Assembly: GCA_008933705.1 (NCBI GenBank)
Contig: WBUN01000017.1
Span: 1-64,000, forward strand
Reading direction: 5' to 3'
Source: Hyphomicrobiaceae bacterium
GTDB lineage: Bacteria; Pseudomonadota; Alphaproteobacteria; Rhizobiales; Hyphomicrobiaceae
Length of the DNA stretch: 64,000 nt
Both the position numbers and the translations under genes were made by a program. The notes under the pieces were generated by a model. The model saw only the letters and a list, made by a program, of their open reading frames with translations. It was not told where the DNA came from and did no database searches. Numbering within the stretch: position 1 is the first letter of the stretch; each line of letters begins with the position of its first letter. Positions 53,765 through 62,222 of this stretch are shown here, in pieces.

Positions 53765-53821
53765 GGGAGGGACGTCCTCTGCAGGGTTATTCTGCTCGCG
53801 TCTGGCCCAACGGCGCGCGAA

Positions 53822-53836
53822 GGTCAAGACTTGACC
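53822..53836. promoter_or_regulatory. operator-like perfect palindrome
   Basis: GGTCAAG-A-CTTGACC, seven-base arms around one base, placed between the divergent metC-like gene (58 bases away) and the binding-protein gene (138 bases away). Typical size for a dimeric regulator site; the regulator is unknown. Confidence 0.5.
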
Positions 53837-53973
53837 CTCCGGGCGCGGGCCGCCAATACCTACAACGCCGCGAGCGGGATAGCGGGGAAATCGGGCAACC
53901 GGCGCGAACAGGTGGGCCGGCGCCTATTGCAGGGGTTGGGCATCCGCACGTATTGGCAGCCTGGAGAGATGGC

Positions 53974-55011
53974 ATGACGACCCGATTCCGGCGCGCATTC
54001 TGGTTTGCTGCGGCGCTCGGGCTCGTGACCTTCGCCTCGGCTGGAAAGGCAGCAGACGGGGCAGGCGTATTGGAGGCCATACGCGCCCGCGGGCATCTGA
54101 TCTGCGGGGTGAGCGATGGCCCCAAGGGCTATTCTGCCGTCAACGCACAGGGCGTCTGGTCGGGCATCAGCGTCGATTTCTGCAAGGCGCTGGCGGCTGC
54201 GGTTCTTGGCAGCAAGGAGGCCGTGAGATTTCGCCTGCTGTCCACGAGCGATTACCTTTCGGCACTGCGCTCGGGCGAGGTGGACGTGCTCGCCCGCAAC
54301 GTGGCTATGACGCTGAGCCGCGACACGATGCTCGGCATCCGCTTTCCGGGTGTGCTCGTCTACGACGGCCAGGGCTTTCTCGTGCGCAAATCGCACGGGG
54401 TGTCGAGCGCGCTTGAGCTGTCGGGCGCACGTATCTGCGTGACGACCGAGACCACCGACGAGCAAGGCATCAGCGATTTCTTCGGCGCACTCAAGATCCC
54501 CTACGAGCTGTTGCGCTTCGACAAATGGCAGGATGTTGTGATGGCCTATGCCAACAAGAGCTGCCAGATCCTCTCTGCCGACATCTCCACCCTTGCCCTG
54601 GCACGCCAGCAGATGCCCGACGCCGGCGAGCACATCATCCTGCCCGAGTTGGCGAGCAAGCAGCTGATCGGTCCGGCGGTCAGACAGGGCGACGAGGATT
54701 GGTTCAGCGTCGTGAAATGGTCGATCTGCGCGTTGATAGCTGCCGAGGAACTGGGAATCACGAGCATCAACGTCGACACCATGGGCGCGTCCGGGAATGC
54801 GGAGGTACGCCGCTTCCTGGGGCTGGACATGGAGTTGGGCAGGCGCCTGGTGCTGAGCGCGGAGTGGACGCAACGGATCGTCAAGCAGGTGGGCAACTAC
54901 GGCGAGGTCTTCGACCGCAATCTTGGCCCGAAATCATCCCTGAAGCTTGATCGGCGGCTCAACAATCTGGCCAGAAACGGCGGCCTTCTCTATGCGCCGT
55001 CCTTCCGGTGA
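53974..55011 (+). CDS. amino-acid ABC transporter binding protein, AapJ-like
   Basis: A 345-residue periplasmic protein: signal peptide MTTRFRRAFWFAAALGLVTF ending near AGKAA, then a family 3 solute-binding domain with RARGHLICGVSDGPKGYSAV, WSGISVDFCKALAAAVLG and DVLARNVAMTLSRDTMLGI, which match AapJ/general L-amino-acid binding proteins. GGAGAG at 53963-53968 supports the ATG at 53974. No aapQMP permease or ATPase genes are near, so it is an orphan component or serves a system encoded elsewhere. Confidence 0.85.
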   Translation: MTTRFRRAFWFAAALGLVTFASAGKAADGAGVLEAIRARGHLICGVSDGPKGYSAVNAQGVWSGISVDFCKALAAAVLGSKEAVRFRLLSTSDYLSALRSGEVDVLARNVAMTLSRDTMLGIRFPGVLVYDGQGFLVRKSHGVSSALELSGARICVTTETTDEQGISDFFGALKIPYELLRFDKWQDVVMAYANKSCQILSADISTLALARQQMPDAGEHIILPELASKQLIGPAVRQGDEDWFSVVKWSICALIAAEELGITSINVDTMGASGNAEVRRFLGLDMELGRRLVLSAEWTQRIVKQVGNYGEVFDRNLGPKSSLKLDRRLNNLARNGGLLYAPSFR

Positions 55012-55025
55012 CGCCGCGCCACACG

Positions 55026-56036
55026 TCAACGCATGACCACTTCCACCTGCGCCGATTGGCCGGCGTGCACGGTGAAATCGCGATGGTAGTCCTGCCCGGC
55101 GTGCCTGGCGCTCACCGTGTAGGTGCCAGGCGCGAGGATGTGGGTCGGCAACGCCCCCGCGCTTTCCTTGACGGTCTCGCCAAGCGCGTTCGCCACGCTC
55201 CACTGCGTATCGGCGATGGCATCCCCGCCGCGGCTGGCGACGAGCTTGAAGGTCACCCTCGCCGCTGCGTGCTTGAGGGTTGCCTCCGTGAGCTTGCCCG
55301 CTTCCACCGTCACGTCCGCGCGGGCGATCGCGTTCGCGTCGCCGTAGACACCGACGATGCTGTAGATGCCGGCATTTAGCCTGATGACCAGGCCCGGCTT
55401 GACCGCGCTCATGACCTTCGTTCTTTGTCCATACTGGTCGCGCTCGTCCGAGAAGATGTCGTAGCTCACCGCCTTGTCATTGACTGGCTCGCCGCCGACG
55501 AGCGCCGGCGTCAGCCGCAAGCCGCCGGCGTTAAGGACGAAGCGCTCCTGGACGCTGGCGTTCGCGCCCACGCTGATCTTGCGTGTCAGGTGTGCGCGGC
55601 CGAACGCAACAGTGATCATGTAATCGCCGGGCTCCAGCCTGAGCGTCGGGCTGGGCTCGCGATGGGCGGAGAGCATGCGCGCCTTGCCATCAGGGCCGGG
55701 CTTGTCGTGATAGACGCGCCAGACCAAACCGTGCTCGATGCTCTGCCCGTCCGCCGTGAGCAATGCCACCAGCGAGACCTGGCCGGGGCCGCCCGCGCCG
55801 GCGTCGGCCCTGGGCTCCGTCGGCGATCGGGGAACGATGGTCGTGTTGGGAGGAGGCGCCAGCGTGGCGGGCGGCTCCTGGACGGGCGCCGGCACAGGGG
55901 CCCACGCCGGCGGAGCCGGAGCAGGGACACTTGTCTGGGGCTGCCAGCCGCCGGGCTGCTGCTGCGCGTCAAGCGGCGCGGCGCCGGCACAAACCGCGCC
56001 AGCCATCAACAACAGCAATCTCCACCCGTATGTCAT
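55026..56036 (-). CDS. exported protein with three beta-rich repeat modules
   Basis: The 336-residue protein has a signal peptide (MTYGWRLLLLMAGAVCAGAA) and a Pro/Ala linker to about residue 85, then three modules of 80-85 residues (about 86-168, 170-255, 257-336). Each has a strand pair with a W/Y-x-V/I core, an LxPGxYxV-type turn and an end like VEAGKLTEATLK. The last module ends AGQSAQVEVVMR and matches the C-terminal module of the VWA protein encoded directly upstream (ending SGESRQVEVVAD). The modules resemble carboxypeptidase-regulatory or PEGA folds. Function unknown. Confidence 0.7.
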   Translation of the reverse strand: MTYGWRLLLLMAGAVCAGAAPLDAQQQPGGWQPQTSVPAPAPPAWAPVPAPVQEPPATLAPPPNTTIVPRSPTEPRADAGAGGPGQVSLVALLTADGQSIEHGLVWRVYHDKPGPDGKARMLSAHREPSPTLRLEPGDYMITVAFGRAHLTRKISVGANASVQERFVLNAGGLRLTPALVGGEPVNDKAVSYDIFSDERDQYGQRTKVMSAVKPGLVIRLNAGIYSIVGVYGDANAIARADVTVEAGKLTEATLKHAAARVTFKLVASRGGDAIADTQWSVANALGETVKESAGALPTHILAPGTYTVSARHAGQDYHRDFTVHAGQSAQVEVVMR

Positions 56037-56152
56037 GCGGTCGCGCCGCCACTCCATGCGCAATTGCCGTTGTCGAGGCTCAGTCACGAGTCCAGCAAAT
56101 TCAAGGCAACGACGCAGGACCATCCGGCCAGGTCGCCCGGTCCGGCAGGTTG

Positions 56153-58156
56153 TCAGTCGGCCACGACCTCGACTTGCCGGGACTCGCCAGAGCGTAGCTC
56201 AATTTGGCGGTCGTAGCGCTTTTGCGGCGTTTCGGCGCGCACGAGGTAGCGGCCGGCCTGCAGGGTTGCCGAGGGCTCTGCCTGGCCGGTCGTCCACACG
56301 CTTCGCCCCGCCTCATCCCGGATGTCCCAGAACACGTCAGCCAGGGCGGGGCCGCCGGGGCTGCCGGTGAGGCGCAGCTTCAGCGCGGCGGCCTGCTGTT
56401 CGAGGCTGAGCTGCTGCGGCACTCCCGCCTTGAGCTCGATCTCGCGGACGGTGCGTACGTTCATGGCCCCGTATCGCCCCTCCACACGATAGCGGCCGGC
56501 GGGCAGGAGCAGAACCGGCGCTGCGCGGCTGGTCGTCACCGCCTCCGGCGGGGAGCTGTCGACCCGCTCCACCCGATAGGACACCGCCTCGCTGGGGGCT
56601 TGCGTGCTTCCCACCAGCTTGGTTGCGAGCGCGAGCCGGCCCGGCGTCAGCGACAAGGTGCGCTTCACCGCATCACCCGGTCCCAGGGCCAGTTGCTCGC
56701 GTGCCTCAAGACCACCCTGGCGGGCGATCGCGTAGTACGTGCCGGGCGGGAGTATGAACTCCGCCTGTCGCGCGGCCGAGCGCGCCACCTCGCGCCGGCC
56801 TCTAGGGGCATCCGGATCGTCCTCGACGATCGAGAACACCACGGGTGAGTCCGCGGTCTCTGCGATGTCACGCATGGATGCCGTGAGCTGAACCCGGGCG
56901 GCATTGACGGCAATGTCGATGCGGCCTTGCGTTCCGGCTGGCACCACCACCGCGCGATCGACGCGCACCTGGCCCAGTTCCACGTGTACGACGTAGCGGC
57001 CGGCCGCAAGTGTTGCCACCCCTTCGCCGCCTTTGAACAAGACGACGGGCGGGCCAGCAGGCCCGTCCTTCTTGGTCTCCGCACCCTGGCCGGCATCGTT
57101 GATTGTGATGATGGCATCGTCCAGGGGGGCACCGGTTTTCTGCATCTGGGCACGCACCAGCAGCGTGCCGGCGTTCATCACGAGGGCAATGGCCGTGGGT
57201 GCCTTGTCTGCGACCTCCACGGTCTGGCGGGCAACCGCCGTTCCGTCGCGCGCCTCGACGATGTAGCGGCCGGGGGCCACAGGCACCATCGGGCTCGCGG
57301 CCTTGCCTTCGAACAGAACCGCGCCGGGCTGCCCTTCACCCGTGACCGTCCATTGCACGGGCCAGCTCACGGGTTCACCCTTCGCGGCCAGGAGCGCGCG
57401 AAGGTAAAGGCCGGGCGGCGCGTCGGCGGGGATCGGCGCAGGCGCTGCCGTCGGACCGGTTCGCGGGGCGACGCGAGGACTGGCACCTGCCGGCTCGGCG
57501 CTCGCCAGACGCAGGGCCTCTTCAATGGCCGGGGCGACCTGATCGGCACTCTGGGCATTGAGGTGGCGCCCTCCCGTGATCTGCGGCAGGCACGCCATCT
57601 TGGCAAGATCGGCTGGTTTTGCGGCCAATCCGACGACATGGGCCGTGATGCCCGCCGCGCGCAGCTCAGCCGCTGCCGCACAAAGATCGGGCTGGCAGTT
57701 GTCGGCATCGTCGTGGATCAGCACGAGGCTGCGCGGACCGTTGCGGTTGGACAGCGATTTTGCCGCCTCTCGCAGGGCCAGCGTCAACGGCCCCCTGCCT
57801 CTCGGATTGTAGGGCCCCAGAGGGGCCATGACCCGGTCCACGTCCAGGCGCTCCGGCTGGATCATGACCTCCACGTCGCCGCAGTCACCCCGCCTATGCC
57901 CGAAGCCGGCCAGACCGACGCGGGTCTCGGGACCGATCGTGCTCAAGGCGCGCCTGAGGCCGTCGCGCGCAAGCACCAGCTTGCTCTGCCTGGCACCCTC
58001 CATGTTGCCCCAGATCGAGCCCGATCCGTCGAAGACGATGATGACGTTCGGCGGATCAGTCCCCTGGGCACGCGCAGGCCCAATGCCGCCGAGCAGCAGC
58101 GCCAGCAGGGCACGGACGCCCCATCCCAACCCCGAGCTCCACATGGTTGTTGCCAT
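56153..58156 (-). CDS. VWA-domain protein with five beta-rich repeat modules
   Basis: A 667-residue exported protein: signal segment (GVRALLALLLGGIGPARAQ), a von Willebrand A domain at about 36-215 with the metal site DGSGS at 43-47, and Cys residues (GDCGDVEV, DNCQPDLCAA, KMACLPQ) that may form disulfides. Five modules follow at about 249-327, 328-417, 418-504, 505-586 and 587-667, related to the three in the neighbouring gene product. Such proteins usually mediate metal-dependent binding at the cell envelope. Same strand as its neighbour, 116 bases apart. Confidence 0.8.
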   Translation of the reverse strand: MATTMWSSGLGWGVRALLALLLGGIGPARAQGTDPPNVIIVFDGSGSIWGNMEGARQSKLVLARDGLRRALSTIGPETRVGLAGFGHRRGDCGDVEVMIQPERLDVDRVMAPLGPYNPRGRGPLTLALREAAKSLSNRNGPRSLVLIHDDADNCQPDLCAAAAELRAAGITAHVVGLAAKPADLAKMACLPQITGGRHLNAQSADQVAPAIEEALRLASAEPAGASPRVAPRTGPTAAPAPIPADAPPGLYLRALLAAKGEPVSWPVQWTVTGEGQPGAVLFEGKAASPMVPVAPGRYIVEARDGTAVARQTVEVADKAPTAIALVMNAGTLLVRAQMQKTGAPLDDAIITINDAGQGAETKKDGPAGPPVVLFKGGEGVATLAAGRYVVHVELGQVRVDRAVVVPAGTQGRIDIAVNAARVQLTASMRDIAETADSPVVFSIVEDDPDAPRGRREVARSAARQAEFILPPGTYYAIARQGGLEAREQLALGPGDAVKRTLSLTPGRLALATKLVGSTQAPSEAVSYRVERVDSSPPEAVTTSRAAPVLLLPAGRYRVEGRYGAMNVRTVREIELKAGVPQQLSLEQQAAALKLRLTGSPGGPALADVFWDIRDEAGRSVWTTGQAEPSATLQAGRYLVRAETPQKRYDRQIELRSGESRQVEVVAD

Positions 58157-58242
58157 CCGACGACAGTTGAAGCGTTCCAGCTTGCCCCATTGTACTCGGG
58201 AGGAACTTGGTTTAGCGAGGGCTTTGGTTCTGCAATATCCGA

Positions 58243-58827
58243 GTGCATCCCATGGGCCAGGATACCGTCGAGCTGCTTCTGAAGCGCCGGTCGGTCAAGC
58301 CGGCGATGCTGGTCGAGCCTGGACCCAGCGCCGCCCAGCTCGATACTATTCTGACCGCGGCCGCACGCGTCCCCGACCACAAGAAGCTCGAGCCGTGGCG
58401 CTTCATCGTCTTCAGCGGCGATGCGCGCGCCCTGTTCGGTCGCATCCTGCTCAAGGCATGCCTGGCCGAGGAAAAGCAGACACCGTCGGCCGCGCGGCTC
58501 GAGATGGAGCGCACGCGCCTTCTGCGAGCGCCGACCGTGGTGGCCGTCATCTCGCGCGTGGTGCCTCATCCGGCAGCACCCGAGTGGGAGCAGATACTGT
58601 CGTGCGGAGCTGCGTGCTTCAATTTGTGCCTTGCTGCCAATGCCATGGGCTTCGGCACGTGCTGGATCACGGAATGGTACACGTACAGTGCGGCCGTCCG
58701 TGCCGGCCTCGGACTGGCGCAGAACGAGCGCATTGCCGGCTTCATCTATATCGGCACCGCTAAAGAGCAGCAGCCCGACCGCGAGCGCCCCGCGCTCGCC
58801 AAGATCGTCACACGCTGGACCGGCTGA
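58243..58827 (+). CDS. nitroreductase family protein, YdjA-like
   Basis: The 194-residue flavoprotein has the N-terminal FMN-binding Arg pair in LLKRRSVKPAMLVEPGPS, then AARVPDHKKLEPWRFIVFSG, GAACFNLCLAANAMGFGTCW and the C-terminal AGFIYIGTAKEQQPDRERP. It matches the short YdjA/TM1586 group of NAD(P)H nitroreductases; the natural substrate is unknown. GTG at 58243 or ATG at 58252 may start it. Read in the same direction as the flavin reductase gene 32 bases downstream. Confidence 0.88.
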   Translation: MHPMGQDTVELLLKRRSVKPAMLVEPGPSAAQLDTILTAAARVPDHKKLEPWRFIVFSGDARALFGRILLKACLAEEKQTPSAARLEMERTRLLRAPTVVAVISRVVPHPAAPEWEQILSCGAACFNLCLAANAMGFGTCWITEWYTYSAAVRAGLGLAQNERIAGFIYIGTAKEQQPDRERPALAKIVTRWTG

Positions 58828-58859
58828 CCGGCGAAGCCCATTCCTCAAGGAGAGAGCTG

Positions 58860-59510
58860 GTGTTCTACGACGCGATCAAGAACAAGCACGGCCTGCGCCA
58901 CGACCCCTACAAGGCGCTGGCGGTGCCCAGGCCGATCGGCTGGATCTCGACCATCGACAAGAACGGAAACTGCAATCTGGCCCCCTACAGCTTCTTCAAC
59001 GCCATCGGGGAGAAGCCGCACTACGTGGTCATCGGCTCCGGCGGCCGCAAGGACACGCTGGCCAACATCGAGGAGACGGGTGAGTTCGTATGCTCGCTGG
59101 CGACCTACGATCTGCGTTTTCACATGAACATGACATCGGCGCCGGTGCCGCGCGGGGTCGACGAATTCCCTATTGCCGGCCTGACGGCCACGCGCAGCCA
59201 CCTCGTCAAGCCGCCCCGCGTCAAGGAGAGCCCCGCCGCCTTCGAGTGCAAGTACTGGAGAACCGTCGATCTGCCGCCGCTCGAGCCCGGCGGCCAGCCC
59301 GGCTATTCGGTGATCTTCGGCCAGGTGGTCGGCATCTACATCGACGACGCGTATATCAAGGACGGCCGCGTCGACACCGGCGCCATGCGTCCGATCGCAC
59401 GCTTGGGATACATGGACTATGCAGTCGTGACGCCCGAGACCGTATTCACGATCGAGCGCCCCACGGCGGACGAGGCCATGGCGAGGGTGAAGCAAGCCGC
59501 CACGCCGTGA
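58860..59510 (+). CDS. flavin reductase-like FMN-binding protein
   Basis: A 216-residue protein of the flavin reductase/DIM6-NTAB family: AVPRPIGWISTIDKNGNCNL, APYSFFNAIGEKPHYVVIGS and KDTLANIEETGEFVCSLAT form the split-barrel FMN site. It may supply reduced flavin or reduce an organic substrate. AAGGAGAG lies a few bases upstream of the GTG start at 58860. Its stop is separated by one base from the convergent lyase gene. Confidence 0.88.
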   Translation: MFYDAIKNKHGLRHDPYKALAVPRPIGWISTIDKNGNCNLAPYSFFNAIGEKPHYVVIGSGGRKDTLANIEETGEFVCSLATYDLRFHMNMTSAPVPRGVDEFPIAGLTATRSHLVKPPRVKESPAAFECKYWRTVDLPPLEPGGQPGYSVIFGQVVGIYIDDAYIKDGRVDTGAMRPIARLGYMDYAVVTPETVFTIERPTADEAMARVKQAATP

Positions 59511-59511
59511 T

Positions 59512-60390
59512 TCACGTCCGCTTCGCCGCCAGGGCGCGCAGAAGCAGGCGCTTGGCGTGCAACAGGTGCGGACGGTCGATCATCTGACCATTCAGCGACA
59601 GGGCGCCCGCGGTCGGTGCCTCGGCAAACAGCGCCACGATCTGCTCCGAGCGTGCGATCTCTTCCGCGCTCGGTGTGAACACCTCGTTGATCACGGCCAC
59701 CTGGTCGGGGTGAATGGCCATCTTGCCGGTGAAGCCGTCCCGTGCGGCCGTCTGCGCTTCCTCGCGCAGGCCGTCGTTGTCGCGGAAATTGATGAACACG
59801 GTGTCGATCGGCTGGACGTTGGCGGCGACCGCAGTGAACAGGCAAAGGTCGCGGGCGAGCTGGTAGGGCGATGTCCAGCCGCGGCCATCCCTGTTTGTGC
59901 GAGACCCGATCGCCGCGGAAAGGTCCTCCGCCCCCCAGGTCAGGCCTTCCAGACGCGTGCTCGCCTCCACGTAGGTGTGCATGTTCAGCAGCGAGATCGC
60001 CACCTCCGTGGCAATGGCGATGATGCGCGTGGCGCCCTTCGCGGTGCCGGCGCGCTCCTCGGCGTGATGAAGGGCGATCGACAACTTATGCACGTCCTCG
60101 CCGGAGCGCGGCTTGGGCAGAAGAATGCCGTCCGGCCGCGCGCCGATGACGCCTGCGAGGTCATCCTGCCAGTATGGCGTGTCGAGCGCGTTGATGCGGA
60201 CGTAGAGGAGGGGCCGTCCGCCCTGTGGCCTGAGCTCGGTGATGAACTGCGAGGCAAGCTCGCGGGCCGCCGCCTTGCGCGGCTCGCTCACGGAATCCTC
60301 CAGGTCGATCAGGAGCGTGTCGGCGCCGCACGAGGGGGCCTTGGCGAGCTTGCGCTCGTTGTCGGCCGGAATGAAGAGTAGGGAGCGCAC
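59512..60390 (-). CDS. HpcH/HpaI-CitE-like acyl-CoA lyase
   Basis: The 292-residue protein has the CitE layout: VRSLLFIPADNERKLAKA, LIDLEDSVSEPRKAAAREL, a metal-binding Glu in the segment IATEVAISLLN, WGAEDLSAAIG with the second acidic ligand, and KMAIHPDQVAVINEVFTPS. Relatives cleave malyl-CoA, citramalyl-CoA or beta-methylmalyl-CoA, or act as malyl-CoA thioesterases; the substrate cannot be fixed here. The GTG at 60390 follows the MaoC stop by 5 bases, so the two genes are coupled. Confidence 0.85.
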   Translation of the reverse strand: MRSLLFIPADNERKLAKAPSCGADTLLIDLEDSVSEPRKAAARELASQFITELRPQGGRPLLYVRINALDTPYWQDDLAGVIGARPDGILLPKPRSGEDVHKLSIALHHAEERAGTAKGATRIIAIATEVAISLLNMHTYVEASTRLEGLTWGAEDLSAAIGSRTNRDGRGWTSPYQLARDLCLFTAVAANVQPIDTVFINFRDNDGLREEAQTAARDGFTGKMAIHPDQVAVINEVFTPSAEEIARSEQIVALFAEAPTAGALSLNGQMIDRPHLLHAKRLLLRALAAKRT

Positions 60391-60395
60391 GGGCG

Positions 60396-60851
60396 TCAGC
60401 CTTTCGGCTTCTTGCGCATGAAAGCCTGGCGCCGGCACTCGGCGACCAACTCCCCGCGCTGATTGAAGGCTCTGTGCTGGAACTCGACGATGCCGGCGTC
60501 TGCGCGCGAGCGGCTCTCGCGGGCGGAGAGCACTTCCGTCATCACCCGGATGGTGTCGCCGTGGAAGACGGGGTTGGGGAACTTCACCTCCGTCATGCCG
60601 AGGTTGCCGATGGTGGTGCCGAGCGTCGTGTCACTGACCGAAATGCCGATCATCAGGCCGAGCGTGAAGAGGCTGTTGACCAGGGGCTGGCCCCACTCCG
60701 TGCTCCTGGCGAACTCGTGATCGATATGCAGCGGTTGCGGGTTGTGCGTGAGGCTGGAGAACAGCGTGTTGTCCATCTCGGTAACGGTGCGGCGGATCGG
60801 ATGCTCGAACACGTGTCCGACCACGAAATCCTCCAGGTACAGTCCTGTCAT
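60396..60851 (-). CDS. MaoC-like acyl-CoA hydratase
   Basis: A 151-residue hot-dog protein with the R-hydratase 2 signature: Asp/His dyad region [17 protein letters not shown], then [20 protein letters not shown] and [19 protein letters not shown]. Single-domain size. Hydrates an enoyl-CoA, and with the CitE-like lyase could catalyse consecutive steps such as hydration then cleavage, as in itaconate or mesaconate breakdown; this is inference from the pairing. Confidence 0.85.
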   Translation of the reverse strand: MTGLYLEDFVVGHVFEHPIRRTVTEMDNTLFSSLTHNPQPLHIDHEFARSTEWGQPLVNSLFTLGLMIGISVSDTTLGTTIGNLGMTEVKFPNPVFHGDTIRVMTEVLSARESRSRADAGIVEFQHRAFNQRGELVAECRRQAFMRKKPKG

Positions 60852-60972
60852 CTGCGGCTCGTTCCCCTCGATTGCTCAGTCCACACCCTGCGACGCCTAT
60901 TGAGCTGACGCATCGCCGCTTGGCAAGAGCCGGGCGCGGGGAGGCGGGAAAAATGAGGGGACTGGCCGCGGT

Positions 60973-61755
60973 TCAATAGCGGAACTGCTCCGACAGTATC
61001 CGCTCGTCGAGGGCGTGCCCCGGATCGAACATCAGGTAGGAAGCGATGTGGTTTGCCTGCGCGACCTCCACGCGGGTCACCGATCTCGTCTCGGTGTGGT
61101 CGGCGACGGCGCTGACCGGGCGCTTATCCGGTTCCAGCACGTCGAATTGCAGCCTGGCCACGTTCGGCAGCAGAGCGCCACGCCATCGTCTCGGGCGGAA
61201 CGCGCTTATGGGCGTGAGCGCCAGCAGCGGTGCGTTGATCGGCAGGATCGGGCCATAGGCCGACAGATTGTAGGCCGTGGAGCCGGCCGGCGTAGCGACC
61301 AGCACGCCGTCGCAGATGAGCTCGTCGAGGCGCACCGTGCCGTCGACGGAGATGCGCAGCTTGGCCGCCTGGTAGGTCTGGCGGAAAAGGGACACCTCGT
61401 TGAACGCCAGTCCCTCGTGCAGCTCCCCGCTGCTGTCGACCGCGCGCATGGCGAGCGGATGGATCACGTTGATCTCGGCGCGGCCGAGGCGGCCTTTCAG
61501 ATCCTCCTCGCTGTACTCGTTCATCAGGAATCCGAACGAGCCGCGGTTCATGCCGTAGATCGGCACGCCGTCGCGCAAATGGCTGTGCAGCGTCTGCAGC
61601 ATCAATCCGTCCCCACCGAGGGCGACGATCGCATCGGCCTTGTCAGGGTCGGCGTTGCCGTAGCGTGCCGAAAGCCGTTCCAGGGCGCCGCGAGCTTCCG
61701 GGACATCGCTGGCCACGAACGCGATCTTCTCGAATTTTCGTGCGGGTTTTGCCAT
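60973..61755 (-). CDS. nadK: NAD kinase
   Basis: Phosphorylates NAD to NADP. The 260-residue protein has the GGDG motif at 47-50 (ALGGDGLML), [24 protein letters not shown], the active-site stretch [19 protein letters not shown] and a C-terminal [13 protein letters not shown]. Length fits bacterial NadK. The frame continues to 61800, but the ATG at 61755 begins the conserved protein. Divergent from cutA across 66 bases. Confidence 0.94.
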   Translation of the reverse strand: MAKPARKFEKIAFVASDVPEARGALERLSARYGNADPDKADAIVALGGDGLMLQTLHSHLRDGVPIYGMNRGSFGFLMNEYSEEDLKGRLGRAEINVIHPLAMRAVDSSGELHEGLAFNEVSLFRQTYQAAKLRISVDGTVRLDELICDGVLVATPAGSTAYNLSAYGPILPINAPLLALTPISAFRPRRWRGALLPNVARLQFDVLEPDKRPVSAVADHTETRSVTRVEVAQANHIASYLMFDPGHALDERILSEQFRY

Positions 61756-61821
61756 AGTGGGCCCGTCGTGCGGCCCCTGATCCGGGGCTTTTGTTCTCAT
61801 GCTGCTTGGAAGCTCGCTCAG

Positions 61822-62157
61822 TTGCAGGAAAACGACAAGCCCGTTCTCATCTATTCGACGTTTCCCTCCGCCGCCGAGGCCGAGCGGATCGGTGGCGCGC
61901 TGGTGGAGCGCGGACTGGCAGCCTGCGTCAATATCCTACCCCAGATGACGGCGATCTATGTCTGGGAAGGCAAGCTGCAGCGGGAGGCGGAGGTTGCCAT
62001 GATCATCAAGACCCGCGCCGCTCTCGCCGACGAGGTGCTCGCGGAGGCGCGCAGGCTGCACCCTTACACCAACCCCGCCCTTCTCGTGCTGCCCGTGACA
62101 GGCGGCTCGGCCGATTTCATGCGCTGGATCGCCCAGCAGACCGGCAAGCCTGGCTGA
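61822..62157 (+). CDS. cutA: divalent-cation tolerance protein CutA
   Basis: A trimeric protein of 111 residues implicated in copper and other metal tolerance. The CutA pattern is complete: [60 protein letters not shown] and [20 protein letters not shown]. No ATG or GTG is available; the TTG at 61822 lies 9 bases after GGAAG (61808-61812) and is the likely start. An unrelated long frame entering from 61015 is antisense to nadK. Confidence 0.9.
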   Translation: MQENDKPVLIYSTFPSAAEAERIGGALVERGLAACVNILPQMTAIYVWEGKLQREAEVAMIIKTRAALADEVLAEARRLHPYTNPALLVLPVTGGSADFMRWIAQQTGKPG

Positions 62158-62172
62158 GCGAGCCCGCTCGCT
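62157..62172 (+). terminator. short hairpin after cutA
   Basis: A 6-bp stem AGCGAG/CTCGCT with a 4-base loop overlapping the cutA stop, between convergent genes. No T-run beyond two bases, so a weak candidate. Confidence 0.35.
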
Positions 62173-62222
62173 TCCCGCCAAGCGGCCGCAGGGGCGCGGG
62201 GGCGTGTGGCGATTGCCCGCGC

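Noticed and set aside
61015-61821. N-terminal extension of the cutA frame back to 61015
   Set aside because: This part is antisense to nadK and CutA homology starts only near 61830.
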